Assembly (NCBI GenBank): GCA_000697335.1
Contig: JNEM01014884.1
Span: forward strand, 1-29,535
From: Conidiobolus incongruus B7586
Lineage: Eukaryota; Entomophthoromycota; Entomophthoromycetes; Entomophthorales; Conidiobolaceae
Direction: 5' to 3'
Length of the DNA: 29,535 nucleotides
Of this stretch, positions 10,797 to 26,199 are shown piece by piece. The notes under the pieces are model-generated. The model did not search any database and was not told the DNA's origin. It was given only the letters and a program-made list of their open reading frames with translations. A program made the translations under genes and the position numbers. Numbering within the stretch: position 1 is the first letter of the stretch; every line of letters begins with the position of its first letter.

Positions 10797-13014
10797 ATAT
10801 ATATAAATAAATATAACCAAATATCTAATATTTTATATATTTTATTATAATTATAAATTTATTTTATAAGCTTGGAATATTATTAGATAAATATTTTTAT
10901 TATTAAAAATTTATTTTATAATAATAAATTAAACTATAAAATCATTATCAAAATAAAGAATTGAAAATAACTTAAAAAAATTAATAAGATAATCTTTAAT
11001 ATATTATTTTGAATATATTAAATTCAAGATCATAAGTGTTTCTTATTAAAAGATGTTATTATAATAAGGATAACAAATGAGTTGATAATTATAATATCCT
11101 TAATATAAATAATAGAAGAAAGTTTGTTGAAATAAAAGGGAGATATTATTTCTTTGGTTTATATATTATTTTAATTAATATTTGTTCAAAGTTTTTATTC
11201 TTATTATATTAAGATGACTTTTAGTATTATAGATCCTAATGATATTTTCATTATTTTAAAAGCATTGGAATAATAAATCATAGAAGTTTATAATAGTAAT
11301 AAGAAATTACATCTAAGAATTTATAATTAATGATGATAAAATAAATAAATATAGGAGTATTGATTTTTGATAAATTTTAGTAAATATATTCAATTATCAA
11401 TATATTTTACTATTTACATATATATTATATAATATGAAATTTATTTGAAATTGGTATTTAATAAATCATATTTGGACTTTTATTAATATTTATATAATTT
11501 TAATATTTTTTAATATTTTGTAATAAAGTATAAGGATTTGGAATTTATTTTTTTATTATTTTTTAATTTTGATTTATTGGAAAAATTATTTAAACAGGGC
11601 AATTGAAATATTAATAAATTTAAGATAATTTATCTTTTAATTTTAAAATAATGAACCTAATAATAAATATTATTTTTTGATAAAATATTGTTCCAAAAAA
11701 TTGATTATTAGTCTTGAATGATATTAGAAGGTTTATGATTAAATTTTAATAAAATTAAAATTAAAGATTTTTTAAAAATTATTATTAGATTTAACTATAA
11801 TTTTATTATATATTAAAAATAAAATTTCTTAATTATTTTATATTAACTATAATTTCAAAATTATAATCATGAAAAATCAGATGCTTATAAAATTCCATTG
11901 CTTAATATCCAGAGTAAGAATAAAAAATATATATTATAATATTTAAAAAATTAATTCAAATAATATAAGAAATTTATTAAAAAATACAATTGTTTATTAT
12001 CTAAAACATAGCATATTATGTAAATATAATTGATTAATTATTAGTTAAAATATAGTGATAAAAGTAAATTGATAAAACATAATATCTAATATTAATAAGT
12101 TTAACAAATTTATATAGGGAATGGTAAAATAGCAATAATAATAATAATATAAGGTCAGTTAATAAGCTTTAAATATTTATAAATTATTCATCAATTATAA
12201 TATTTAGTTCAAAATGAATTAAAAATCAATTTAATTTAAATTTTAATTATTTCCAAATATAATTAAAATTGTTATAATATAATATTTCTTTCAGTTAATA
12301 TTAAATATTGATTAAGTACAAATATTAATTTTTTATTTTAAAAAACAAATTAATTTATTTATATTGAAATTTATAGTATAATAAAAAATTGTAATAATTT
12401 TTTTGGAGGAAAAGAGATATTATTTAATTATGATATATTGAATTAATAAAAAATAAAAAACTTTGGATTGGAGTTGAAGTATAAATATTAAAATTGACAA
12501 TTAAAAAATAAGGAGATTTCAATAAATCAATCAATATAGATATTTGAAATATTCAAAAAAAACAAATTGAAAATAAATTTGATATGAATAAAACAACTTA
12601 TATTAGTAGTAAATTTATTTTTTATATGAGATCTTGTGGTGTAGCTGGCTATCACTTCTTAAAAATGGACAATCTTCAATTCCAATCTGAGTGAGATTGT
12701 TGTTTATTTTCTACTAACATTTTTATTTGTCAAAATTCAATTTTTTTATACAATACGCAACTTACACATTTAAAAAACTATTTGGATACTCGTATTATTA
12801 TTATTGATTACTTCAATAAAAGAAATTATGATTAAAATTATAATTTATTTTGATTTTTACAAATTTGAATTTTAAAAAATGTTAAAAATTGATTGATTAA
12901 AAATTAACAAATTATTAAAATTGAAAATTATTAATAAAACAAGTATAAGTTAAAATTTTTATTAAATAATTATAATATTAATATTTAGTTAAATATATAT
13001 TAAAATGATCAAAT
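10797..13014. other. AT-rich gene-free region downstream of the CLC gene
   Basis: No supportable protein gene. The only distinct item is the tRNA-like sequence at 12630-12699. The last few hundred bases are the presumed 3' flank of the minus-strand CLC gene ending at 13015. Confidence 0.5.
12630..12699 (+). pseudogene. tRNA-like sequence, probably a tRNA pseudogene or tRNA-derived fragment
   Basis: A 70-nt stretch can be folded with a fully pairing acceptor stem (GATCTTG with TGAGATT, several G-T pairs). It carries a good A-box (TGGTGTAGCTGG at 12637) and a degraded T-loop/B-box (ATTCCAATC). The anticodon arm is poor, the base before the anticodon is not T, and the variable loop is too short. 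It is therefore unlikely to be a working tRNA; a decayed tRNA or the head of a SINE fits better. Confidence 0.35.
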
Positions 13015-15887
<2,873 letters not shown>

Positions 15888-18800
15888 AGTTCAAGAATTT
15901 TTAATATTCAAAAAATACTATTGAGTAATTGATATAAATGTTCAAAATAATAATTTAAAAGAAAAAAGAGTTAATGATACAAAGAAATTATAATCAAATT
16001 CAATAAAGTATTATCATAGACAACTCCAAATTAAATAATAGCTTAATAATTAAAATTATATGCTTATACTATAAATAAATTACGAACTTGATTTAATTTT
16101 TAAAAAGATAGCTATTTTGTTAATTTGAATTAAAAAGAGGTCACTTTTGATACTTATATTATTCATATGTTTTGAATGATAATTGACAATTTATGGGTTT
16201 GTTAAATTGTCAAAAAATGATTAATTGTTCATTTAAAATGCTATTCATTAATTTAATCAAATGAAGAGATAATAGTATATAATATTAGAATTGATTTGAT
16301 CAATTATTATTGAATAATTAACTAAGATGAATATTATTATGATTCAATGTTTGAGAGTATCTGTTGAATATGTGAAGTTTGCTATTATAAAATTTAAGCA
16401 TTGGTTAAATGAAATTGTTCACCAATGATCAGAAAAGCTGTAATGGTTAATTTAACACAATTTTAATTTTAATATTAAAAAATATATTATATGTTTATAT
16501 TGATTATATTATGTCAATTTTGATGTTTGAAATTATATTATAATAGAACAAACTAAAAATAAGAGTAAAATTATTTCAATGAAAACCTTTAAATATTTAA
16601 ATATTGCAACAATTATAATAATGCTTGCAAATTAGAATTGGCACATTGTTATGCTGTTAATAATTATTTGTAATTAAACAATCAGTATTGGAAGATTGAT
16701 ATATCATTCAGATCATCTAGAAACCAACAATACTCGACAACTTACAAAATATTTGCCCACTAATTGAATTGATTCATAATATCAATATTCCAAATACAAA
16801 TCTAAAAATCTTGATTTTTTCTTTTCAGCAATTATTTATGATTATATTACCAATTTCAAAATAAAAAAAAATCTTTAAATTTTTAATGGATTGAGTAAGA
16901 TTCAAACACTGAACTAGTAACCAATTTAGTTTTAACCTTCTCAATTATAATAAGTGTAGATTATTTTAACGTGTCATTAAAAATTAGTTGATTGATTTTC
17001 TATACTAATCAAGGATATGAAATATACAATAAAATTAAAAAAGAGAATGGAAATAATCACTTTGAGCCTTAATCTATTACGTCAGTAAGATTATAAAGCT
17101 GTTTTAGTTTAATTTGTCCAGATTCTATATAGGTCATTCATCTAAAATAATTAAAATTATGTAAAATCACATCATTAGTTATAAAAGTGATAAATAGTAA
17201 CATTAGATTTAGCGAATCTATTTTATTCTAAATTTCATTTAATCCAATTGTTATGACTACAATAATATTTCAACTTTTAAAAATCATTATTATGCTCTGC
17301 AGTATGAATCAAATACATTGTTAGTTATGGAAAGAGGGAATTACAAAAAATAAAATGATGAGATTCTGGTTGAAATCATATTGAATTCATGGTTATAATC
17401 AAGAGTATTCCACTTATATAAGCATCATTTAATGCTGTTGATCTATATTTATATTAACTAAACTTTTACCAATGTGGAATATAATTAAGAGTTATTATTC
17501 CAAGCTTAAACACTATTAGTTATTATTTTGGATTGACCTTTAAAAATGTATAATGAAAAAAGGTTGGAATTATATATTGGTGGAATGATTTCTACGTTGA
17601 ATAATCAATAACTGAATTTACTAATATCACAACCGACAATATGATTATTTGATAGAATAGCTTCAAGAATTTTTGAAAATATCTTGATTGAATTTCGAAC
17701 TTAAAACCTAGGGCTCAGCATATTTCGAATATTAGTGGTATTGGATGTAGTATTGTTTAACTAATTCTAAAGCATCAACTTTAAAATACAAAAAAAATAA
17801 TGAAATATATGATCTTTAAAATTAGACCAATACTCCGATTTTAGCTATTTGAAAAAATATTGTCAACCTAAATCTATGAATGCTGTCATACATTTCGAAA
17901 GGCCAATTGTTCATCCGAAATCAAAAAAAATTCAATCGTACTTAGTGAATCAGATCTCTAATTAATTTTCAACATAAAATTACAAAAATATTTCTCAAGA
18001 TTTTAACATTATTCATTTTGTTCATAATGGAACGGTCGATATTCAATAAATTATATCATATTAGATTAACTGAATAATATTTCAATATTTCAAAATGCAT
18101 TATAGAGATAGATCGTATAAATCTGTTTATCTTTATCTTTTCTAATAACTTTACCGTAAAATTATGAGAGCTTACTTGTTAGAATATAATCAGCGATGTA
18201 TAGACTAAATGCTAACTAATTGTATTAGTCAACTATAAATTCATTTGATGATTATGACTAAACAGATATTAATTTTGGAAAATGAATCGCCAATTTGAAA
18301 TTTATTTACTGAGAATTATATCCTATATCTATGAACTTACATATTTTCTCTATAATTTGTAATTATAATAATACCCAGTATAATATAATAAAAATATATA
18401 TATTCATTACACTTACATTAATAAAAATTTTTAGCGGATACAAACATCAGTTTCATTTTGATATAGAAATTGGTGCTTGATTACAAAGTCAATATCCTAA
18501 CATTTCATAGACATGGTTCTGATTCAAAGAGATTTTCGATCTGCTATACGCACTTATAACTGACTATAAAATTTCGATTGAATGCAATATAATTCATAAC
18601 TTTAAAAAATGGATTTATATGTCTGAATGATTATTTACATTAAACTTTGACCAATTCAATATTTTTTATATTTGTCGAAAATTGATTATTGAGTATAACT
18701 TCATTTGTAATTTACTAAAGACAAGTCATTTGTAAGAACCAGTATGCTTTTTTAAATCAACACTATTTCTTCCAATCAGATAACTGAATGATGACTTTAA

Positions 18801-19157
18801 ATATTCACAATTTTGATGTTGTTATTTATTTCCAGTATTAAGCTCAATAAAATGCATTATCAAATCATATTTATACTTTTCAAACTTGTATTGCCATTTA
18901 AAATTTGATTTTTCCTCAACTCAAAACAATCCCAAAATTAGAGAATTTCAGTCCAAATTCAAGTTAACATATTTTACGGAATAAAAATTACTCCGTAATT
19001 TAATTTCACATTATTTAACTTTGAATTTTTGGATTATTATCCTTATTATCTTTATATTACTAACATTCACTTCACTTTCAAAAATAGTAAATATGATAAA
19101 TTATAATACTAATTAATAGAATAATTTATTAATGAAATGAATATTAGTTTATAAATA
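15888..19157. other. 3.3-kb divergent intergenic region between CLC and transcription-factor genes
   Basis: The two flanking genes point away from this region, so it should hold both promoters. It has no open frame of note. Its texture differs from the decayed repeat stretches: G and C are more evenly scattered and long A/T-only runs are fewer, which suggests ordinary unique DNA. I see no transposon, clear RNA gene or tandem array. A CRE-like word, ACGTCA, occurs near 17080 but is unsupported as a site. Confidence 0.5.
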
Positions 19158-21017
19158 ATGAGTATGAATTCCAATAATTCAAATATTGATTTAAATGATA
19201 GCAATAAGAGGAAACGTCAAAAGAAAAATAACATTGACCCTCAGACTGGGGAACCTCCCGTGAAAATTGACAGGCGCAAGACGAGACCCGTGCATCCTAG
19301 AGTTACTGGTGTAGATAAAATTAAGGCTAGAATGACTAATTTGGAAACGATATTGAATTCTTCAATTCCTCAAATTCTCAAACTATTGGACCAACTCAAC
19401 TACTCGACAGATTCTACTAATGAAACCGACGAATCTGTTATCAACACGAATAATTCTATGTCGAATTTAAATTCTGATGTGACTGATGTCGACACTTTAT
19501 TGAGAATACTGTCGCCACCTCCAAAGGTGAGATTTGGAGAACATGACTTCACTCACCACCTTATCAATCTATACTTTACTATTGACGAATATACTGGTCA
19601 GTTTCCTATTGTGACGCGATTAGAATATTTTAATAATCCCCTAATGAATCCATTTCCTAAATTATTGACATATGCTATGCTGGCGTCGGCTAGTAGATAC
19701 TCTAACCACACGCAACTTCAGTACCAGAATGCGGAGTACTCAGATCACTTTATCAAGTCAGTTAACTCGGAACTTCTAGCAGAGTCTTTTGCACCCAGTG
19801 TAACAACTGTCCAAGGACTATTAATCCTATGTAGTGTTGAATTAATCAGAGGGAATCTCTTTAACGCATGGAACTGGCTAGGTCAAGCCATCCGTATCGC
19901 ACAACAGTTAAATTTCCATGAACTGAACAACACAGATATTGACTACTTCCAATTTCATACACCTGAAGATCGTGCTAAATTCCAGAGACTTTGGAATATG
20001 TGCCAATTGTTCGAAATTGAAATTAGTAATCTTCTAAATAAGCCTACAATGATTAAGAATTTTTCTATTTCACCCACAGCTCATCAGATTAGCAACCCTA
20101 GTATTACTTTTCATCAGGATGTTTATATTACCAAGTGTAGGGAGGAGTTGCCTATTTATGCTCGCAATATTCTCCAATACATGAAAGAATTGGTCCAATT
20201 CAATGATCGTGTGGACCACCTCAGCCAATCCATATCATTCAACTCCAATTCGGAATGGGTCATACAGCAATATTATAGCCTTTACTCTCAGTTGAATTCA
20301 TGGTATCATAAACTTCCATCCACACTCAACTATCGCAAAGAATTCCAATCGGAAAACCTTCAAAGAAAATTTCCTTTCTTGGAACAGATCATCAACGGTC
20401 ATTTAGTCTATAATAGAACTCAACTAACCCTACTCAAACCCATACTCGAACACTTTCATAAATTCCAAACCAGTGCCAAAGCATACGAAATGGTATTAAA
20501 AGGCATTGAAAGCTGTGAATTAGTGTGTACCTACCTCAATGATTGGCTGATAGTTAAAGACCAAACCGAGAATTTAGAATCTGCATTGGAGCAATTCGAA
20601 CTAGAGAACTTCCCATTCATTGAGGAAATTGACAATCACAATAGTTTTTCAATGTACAGCTCGTCTCCTTCATTTCCATCATATCCTGGATTTGGTCAAA
20701 TTTCAACTTCGTCGCAACCAGTGATAAAATCCAAAGTACCATTCATGAGTTCATATATTTTGACACCCGGTCTTACTTACATTCTCATCCTCAAAGTGAT
20801 ACGCACACTTCGTAGCAACCCACCCAACCCCAACCACCTAGCACCTTCTGCCAAACTTCAGCTTAATCAACTACTGCTGATGGAGAATTTAGTGAACAGC
20901 AAATTCCAATACTTTTTGAATTGCATCCAAATGGTAGACAAGGATTGGGAAGGTAGCGATAATTGTTACAAGCAGTTGATGAGATTGTATGGTGAATTGA
21001 ATTCGAATATTTTCTAA
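19158..21017 (+). CDS. Fungal-specific transcription-factor-domain protein lacking a zinc cluster
   Basis: Single exon, 619 aa. An in-frame TAA lies just upstream of the ATG, so the start is well bounded; a second Met lies at codon 3. The N-terminus is basic (KRKRQKK at 17-23 suits a nuclear localisation signal; more Lys/Arg up to about 58), then comes a short leucine-patterned helix (NLETILNSSIPQILKLLDQL, 61-80). The middle region, about 110-300, matches the fungal-specific transcription factor domain (PF04082 type), for example the segments around LINLYFTIDEYTGQFPIV and AWNWLGQAIRIAQQLNFHEL. In this family a Zn2Cys6 cluster normally precedes this domain, but the first cysteine is at residue 225, so there is none. 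It may bind DNA through its basic region, act through partners, or be a non-DNA-binding regulator. Targets are unknown. It converges on the Rab GAP gene with a 402-bp gap. Confidence 0.8.
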   Translation: MSMNSNNSNIDLNDSNKRKRQKKNNIDPQTGEPPVKIDRRKTRPVHPRVTGVDKIKARMTNLETILNSSIPQILKLLDQLNYSTDSTNETDESVINTNNSMSNLNSDVTDVDTLLRILSPPPKVRFGEHDFTHHLINLYFTIDEYTGQFPIVTRLEYFNNPLMNPFPKLLTYAMLASASRYSNHTQLQYQNAEYSDHFIKSVNSELLAESFAPSVTTVQGLLILCSVELIRGNLFNAWNWLGQAIRIAQQLNFHELNNTDIDYFQFHTPEDRAKFQRLWNMCQLFEIEISNLLNKPTMIKNFSISPTAHQISNPSITFHQDVYITKCREELPIYARNILQYMKELVQFNDRVDHLSQSISFNSNSEWVIQQYYSLYSQLNSWYHKLPSTLNYRKEFQSENLQRKFPFLEQIINGHLVYNRTQLTLLKPILEHFHKFQTSAKAYEMVLKGIESCELVCTYLNDWLIVKDQTENLESALEQFELENFPFIEEIDNHNSFSMYSSSPSFPSYPGFGQISTSSQPVIKSKVPFMSSYILTPGLTYILILKVIRTLRSNPPNPNHLAPSAKLQLNQLLLMENLVNSKFQYFLNCIQMVDKDWEGSDNCYKQLMRLYGELNSNIF

Positions 21018-21419
21018 TTTATACTATAGTTTCAACTTTGGTAAAAATCGAGGGACTATGGTTTTATTTATATTATATATCCTAAATATATATTTTATTG
21101 TATTATTTCAAAACAATTAAAATTTCTAAAATTATTAATTATTTAACAATTTTATTTTAATATTATAAATCAATTAAGTTTGATATAAGCAATAGTTTTA
21201 TCTTATAATTATCACTGATTTTTATCAAATATATTTTTTTTATTTTAACATTTATTTTATCAATTATTATTTTATTAATATTTAGATAAAAATTATATGT
21301 AAATTATGAAAGGTTTAATTATAGATAATAATAATACAAACAAGGTCACAAATTTTATTAATAATAATGCTGATATTGAATAGTAATAATAATATGTAAT
21401 ATATGATTTTTAAAAAGAG
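21018..21419. other. Convergent 3' intergenic region
   Basis: 402 bases between two genes that end towards each other, so both terminators and poly(A) sites must lie here. On the minus strand AATAAA occurs at about 21354-21359, some 60 bases past the Rab GAP stop, and could be its poly(A) signal. No other feature is visible. Confidence 0.4.
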
Positions 21420-23693
21420 CTAGTTATTTTTGTTTCCAAACAATTTTTCATAAAGAGTAAGGGGACTGGATTCAGCAGTATTGATGGGAGTGTCCTTATT
21501 GAAGAATGTTAAATGCTCCTTCTCCTCTAACAACTTGTGGATTTGAGAATATGCTTCATTTAATTTCTTCTCAACTATCTGAATATGTTCTTGCTGTAAG
21601 AGTATTGTTCGCTTGGATTGAATCCTCTGCTGCGTCAACTGTCCCATGAGACGATGTTGTTCCATTTTTAATTGTCTATGATCTGACTGAAGTTCAAGAT
21701 GCTCGGCTTGAAGTTGCGAATATTTTTTCTGGAGGTGCTGATAGTCGTTCTGCAATTGGGTCAATGTGGATAAATTGGTTTCGGAGGACTTAGTAAGGTC
21801 TTGAATCGCGAGTCGTAGGGCGTCCACTTCGGTAGATGGTAGAGAATTTTTGCTTAACGAAGAATTCGCTGAAATGATGGGGAGATGTTTGGGGTCCAAA
21901 AAGAAACCAGAATCATTGGACACTGACTGCTGGCGTGGGAGATCAAGAGAAGATACCGAATTGAATCTAGAATTATGCGATTTGGAACCTGAATTGGACG
22001 AAGACAGTGCATTGATAATGGATCCGAACCAGGACGATGAATACAAGTTGGTGGGCTTGAATTGAAATGTAGCACGATTGGGATCACACTGATATTTTGC
22101 AGCAATCTCATCCAACTTGTTAGTCGTAATAACTGGACTCAATGCAATGGCATCTTCTATCAGCCTGGTAGCGGACCCTTCATAAATGTTAAATAGCTTG
22201 TCAGTGCAGAGTGTAGTAATAATATCCTCAAACTCATTCATTTCAAGCAACAAGCTCTCATTCTTCTGCAATAATGCGAGTGCTACTCGTAAAATGGTTT
22301 CAGGGGCACCCTCAGCAAAGATGACATCATAAATTCTCTGAACAACCGACAATGGAAAATTATAAGAAAAGAGTGACAAGAACCATGGTGACGCATACTG
22401 AGCAGGATGAATATTGTGCTTGGATAAATGTGCAGCTAGATTGGGAAGAATTTCACATATCAAGTAACTGAGTTGGTACAGTCTCATTTTTAAACCTTCC
22501 ATATTTGATGTGAAAATACCTCTTAAATCGTAGGTATCCATTAAGCGGACCATTACTGCAAATGCTTCTTTTTCGTTCAGATTTAATAGTAATGGACCAA
22601 CCATGAATCCTAAACCTTGGCAATAACCAACTTCTGCATCATATAATGAATATGCTTTCAGAATTCTATATAATCTAGTTTGACCCGGTCCATTGGGATC
22701 TTCAAAAGCTGGTAGTGTGGGAAAAGTCCTGGGTACGTCTCTTTTGATGACTCGGTCATATTCACAACGTGGTTCATTAATTAATTGCTCGTAAAGTTTG
22801 TCCACGTATAAAGTATTACTCTGGCACATTACTTGCCACAATGGACGTCTTAATACTGAAGGGATACCCAATCTAATCTTAGCAATCAACAAATGGGGAC
22901 TGTGGCGCGCTACCAACCCATAAACTTGAACACAAGCGCACCAAAAATCCCAATCAGGTAAAGCTTCGGCTAAGCTCAGAGGTTGACTCGTCAATGACCG
23001 GTCAATATTGAGCACACCTTGGTTATCCAAACTATCTGTATCCCTGGAGCTCTTGTCGCTTGACACGCTCTTACTGTCGTCCTCGGAATAATCGGGCAAA
23101 ACATTCGGTATATAGTCTGCGGTGACCACTTCCGCCTGCACCTTATCCGGAAATAATCCGGATTTTGGACTTGGCATCAGGTCAGGTATAGACTCGACCG
23201 ATGAAGATCTCGTCGATGCCAAATTCGGCTTATCCTTATGTATCTGTTCCAATTTGTCGAGTCTGTTAAATAAAAACCCTGTACTATCCAATTCAGGATC
23301 CTGGCATTCTAAATTCCGGCTTGTTAATCTATTAAGAAATACTTCTTTGTCTTCCAGGTGAGACAATGTATATCTTCTAGGTTTTGTGTTGCCATTAAGG
23401 TCCAAATGTAATTTGGTAGGGCTTGAGGTGGTAGTTGAATTGTTTCTTTGGTGATATGAAGGAGTTGTTGCGAGTGGAATAGAATGCTAATTAGTAATAA
23501 TAAATCAATTAATATTTGAAATAAATATATTTTAACTTACAGCACTAGTTGCATCTTCCAAATCGTCCAAATTAATCTGATCCAACTGAGATAAATCAAG
23601 TTCTGAAGAATGTTCTCTATTATCAAGTTGCGTTATAATACCCGAAAAAGCACTCTGGTCAAAGGTAGGTGTAATAGGGTGGACTTGGTTCAT
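21420..23693 (-). CDS. TBC-domain Rab GTPase-activating protein, Gyp5/EVI5-like, with C-terminal coiled coil
   Basis: Two exons, 23541-23693 and 21420-23486, with a 54-nt intron (GTAAGT...AATTAG, phase 0); 739 aa. The start at 23693 is the first ATG of the spliced frame. Residues 1-225 are a Ser-rich, poorly ordered region. The TBC domain spans about 228-478: DWDFW at its start, the arginine finger in RDVPRTFP (Arg304) and the glutamine finger in YCQGLGF (Gln341), so both catalytic residues for GTP hydrolysis on Rab are present. YASPWFLSLF and a downstream FPLSVVQRIYDVIF are further family blocks. After a low-complexity linker, residues about 603-710 form a long Gln/Leu/Glu-rich coiled coil. 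The domain order is that of yeast Gyp5 and animal EVI5/RabGAP1 proteins, which act on Rabs of the exocytic and recycling routes. The exact orthologue and Rab target are not fixed by the sequence. Confidence 0.92.
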
Positions 23694-26199
23694 GTTTAAA
23701 TATTATTAACAATTTAATAAATAAAAAGATAGGGTATATTATACGGATGTTATTTTAAAATCAAACAAAAAAGATTATTCAGGGTAATTGGTATTTTTTG
23801 TAAGAAAATAAAATAACAAAAAGTGATAAGATTTGGGTTAAGAATATAATTTATTTGGACTAGTAAAATATCGAGTGAAAATTTATTTTTAGCGAAGTTT
23901 TTCTGGTCATGTAAAAGTATGAAACTTAATTGTATCAATTGGATTGGTTAAAGATCTTTCCAACTGAAATTAATTTTAAATGAATGTTAGCATTGATAAA
24001 ATGAATCCAGGAGTAATTGTGGATAATTTTTGTTTATAATTTAGATTTACCAATTTAAATTAAGCATTCTTCAATCAGTAGCTTGTTCTATTTTGGTGAT
24101 ATACCATAATCTCCAGTCTATATCAAATTAAAGTATGTAAATCTCAATATCAATAATTTTTGATCTGAACTGAAAATTATTTTTTAAGGTAATATTCTGG
24201 AATTAAAATTACCAAATTTACCTAGGTTCTACTTGACAAATTATTGCTTCCAATCCAACCCAATGAATTTGGGAATCCGTGCTTGTGATTGGAAATTACT
24301 GAACAATCAATGTATTTCATCTGAAACATAACTTTATAAATTAAATTTATTCAATAAAATCAAATCTCTTGCATAATTAATATTGTTCCTCAAAAATGCT
24401 CTTGGATATAATTAATTTTCGGAATATGCATTTTAGACTTTATCATCAACAAAATGTCTATCAATTCTAATAATATCAATTCATTTAATGATGAAAAAAA
24501 TTATTTAACATGATATATTGAATAAAAAAATTAACCCAATTTAGGAATGGAGCATGATCAACAAATTACCGATTGTTGTCAAATTTGATTTAGGCTTGAC
24601 AGCCTATCATTCTTTTTCTACCAATGATTTCACCATGGATTGATTAGCAATTAAATTTTGTCCCTATTTTCTATATAAATTTATATTAATAATATGGTTT
24701 GATAGAAATATAAATACGAAATATAATTGATTCTACTAGTTATAATATACATAATTTATGAACTAATTTTAATTTTAGATTGATAAAAATTTTTAATATA
24801 TTATTTTAGCCAAATTAATTATAAAAATTTACATTATTATATAGTCAAAATCAATGTTAAATTTTGAAAATTCAATATATCATTTAATATCACATATTGT
24901 TTTAATCATACATTTTCATTTTAATTTAATTATTTGAATATTAATTAGAAATTGAAGCCATTTTTTAATATTATATATTAATTTCAATAATTTGAAACTA
25001 AATGAAAAACAAATAATATTGTTAAAATATTTAATTAAAACATATTTTGCAATATCAATTTATCAAGTCATAAATACTGCTAATTAACTAAGATTTCAAT
25101 CAATTATAATAAGAACCACATTTTCTTGTAAAATTAACTTTGATAATATATGGTTCTTGTTCAATGTAACATACCAAGTAAACAAATGAACTGCGATAAT
25201 CAAGCGAAATATCTCAGATTGTGTAGGGTTCGAAAATATAAAAATTAATATGTATAATTGATAAATTAGAAGGCCTTTAGAAATATTATAATATTAATTA
25301 CTTATTCATATAATGCAATTTTTAAATCAAATATTATTAAGGATTATTAAATATTAAAAGTGGAATCAAATAACCTTCCTAGCAAGATTATTTTCTTTGA
25401 TTACAATAATCTTAAATAACATTTTTGATATAATAATAGCTATGGCTAACCAAATAAATAGTTTATTTCTTTTATAATAAACAATCAAATACTGAACTAT
25501 TAATTGTTGTAAAATGTCAAGAGATTTAAGTAATATATATATATCAAGGTAACTTTTCTATAGTTTAGTTTCAATATATTTTTTCAATATTTGATAAATA
25601 AAGTATAATAGAAGTTTGATGATATCAGAGTAATAATTAAAAACATAAAACAGATAAATGATTATTTAAACTAGAGAAATATTTTATTTTTGAATATTTA
25701 AACTATTAAAGTAGGATTCAACTTATGTCAATTATTCAACTTATTTGTTATATTTATTCATAAATCCAAAAATTCAATTAGGAAATTATCAAATATTCTG
25801 TATCCAAACTTAAAAAATAATTTAAGGATTATAAAATATTATGGAAAGCTTAATGTTATATTGCTAGTATCTTTGCATTAAATATATAAGTAATAAGTTA
25901 ATTCATATTTAATTCTTTTGCCCCATCTAAATTTATTTTGGCTTTGTAAATTAGTATTATAATATATAATTTGATATCAGATTTTTGAAACATGTTTTTG
26001 AATAAAATAAATATTCTCTTAATTTTAATTTAATATGTTTTATGATCAAATTCCAAAAAAATATAATATTTTATAGATTTTGATATAATTTTTAAGTGTA
26101 GTTAAATAAAATACAATATAATTTTAATAAAATTTATTAAATATTATAAATTAATATCAATATAAGAGTATATATATATATATATATATATATTAACCT
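23694..26199. other. Gene-free spacer upstream of the Rab GAP gene
   Basis: The first part is the 5' flank of the Rab GAP gene. Up to about 24650 the sequence is of mixed composition, then it grows more AT-rich. A 6-bp-stem hairpin, TAGGCT-TGAC-AGCCTA, lies at 24591-24606, and a (TA)n microsatellite at about 26167-26193. No coding sequence is supported; the 62-codon open frame at 23750-23938 has no domain and a random AT-rich composition. Confidence 0.5.

Noticed and set aside
16905-16975. Minus-strand tRNA-like stretch (T-loop-like TTTGAATC and an A-box-like TAATTGAGAAGG)
   Set aside because: The acceptor strands do not pair and the arms do not fit the usual spacing; too weak to call even as a pseudogene.
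21850-23361. Open frames antisense to or out of frame with the Rab GAP gene
   Set aside because: The Rab GAP frame has the complete TBC domain and coiled coil; the others are shadows without domains.
23750-23938. 62-codon minus-strand open frame upstream of the Rab GAP
   Set aside because: No domain, random AT-rich composition, and it lies in the Rab GAP 5' flank.
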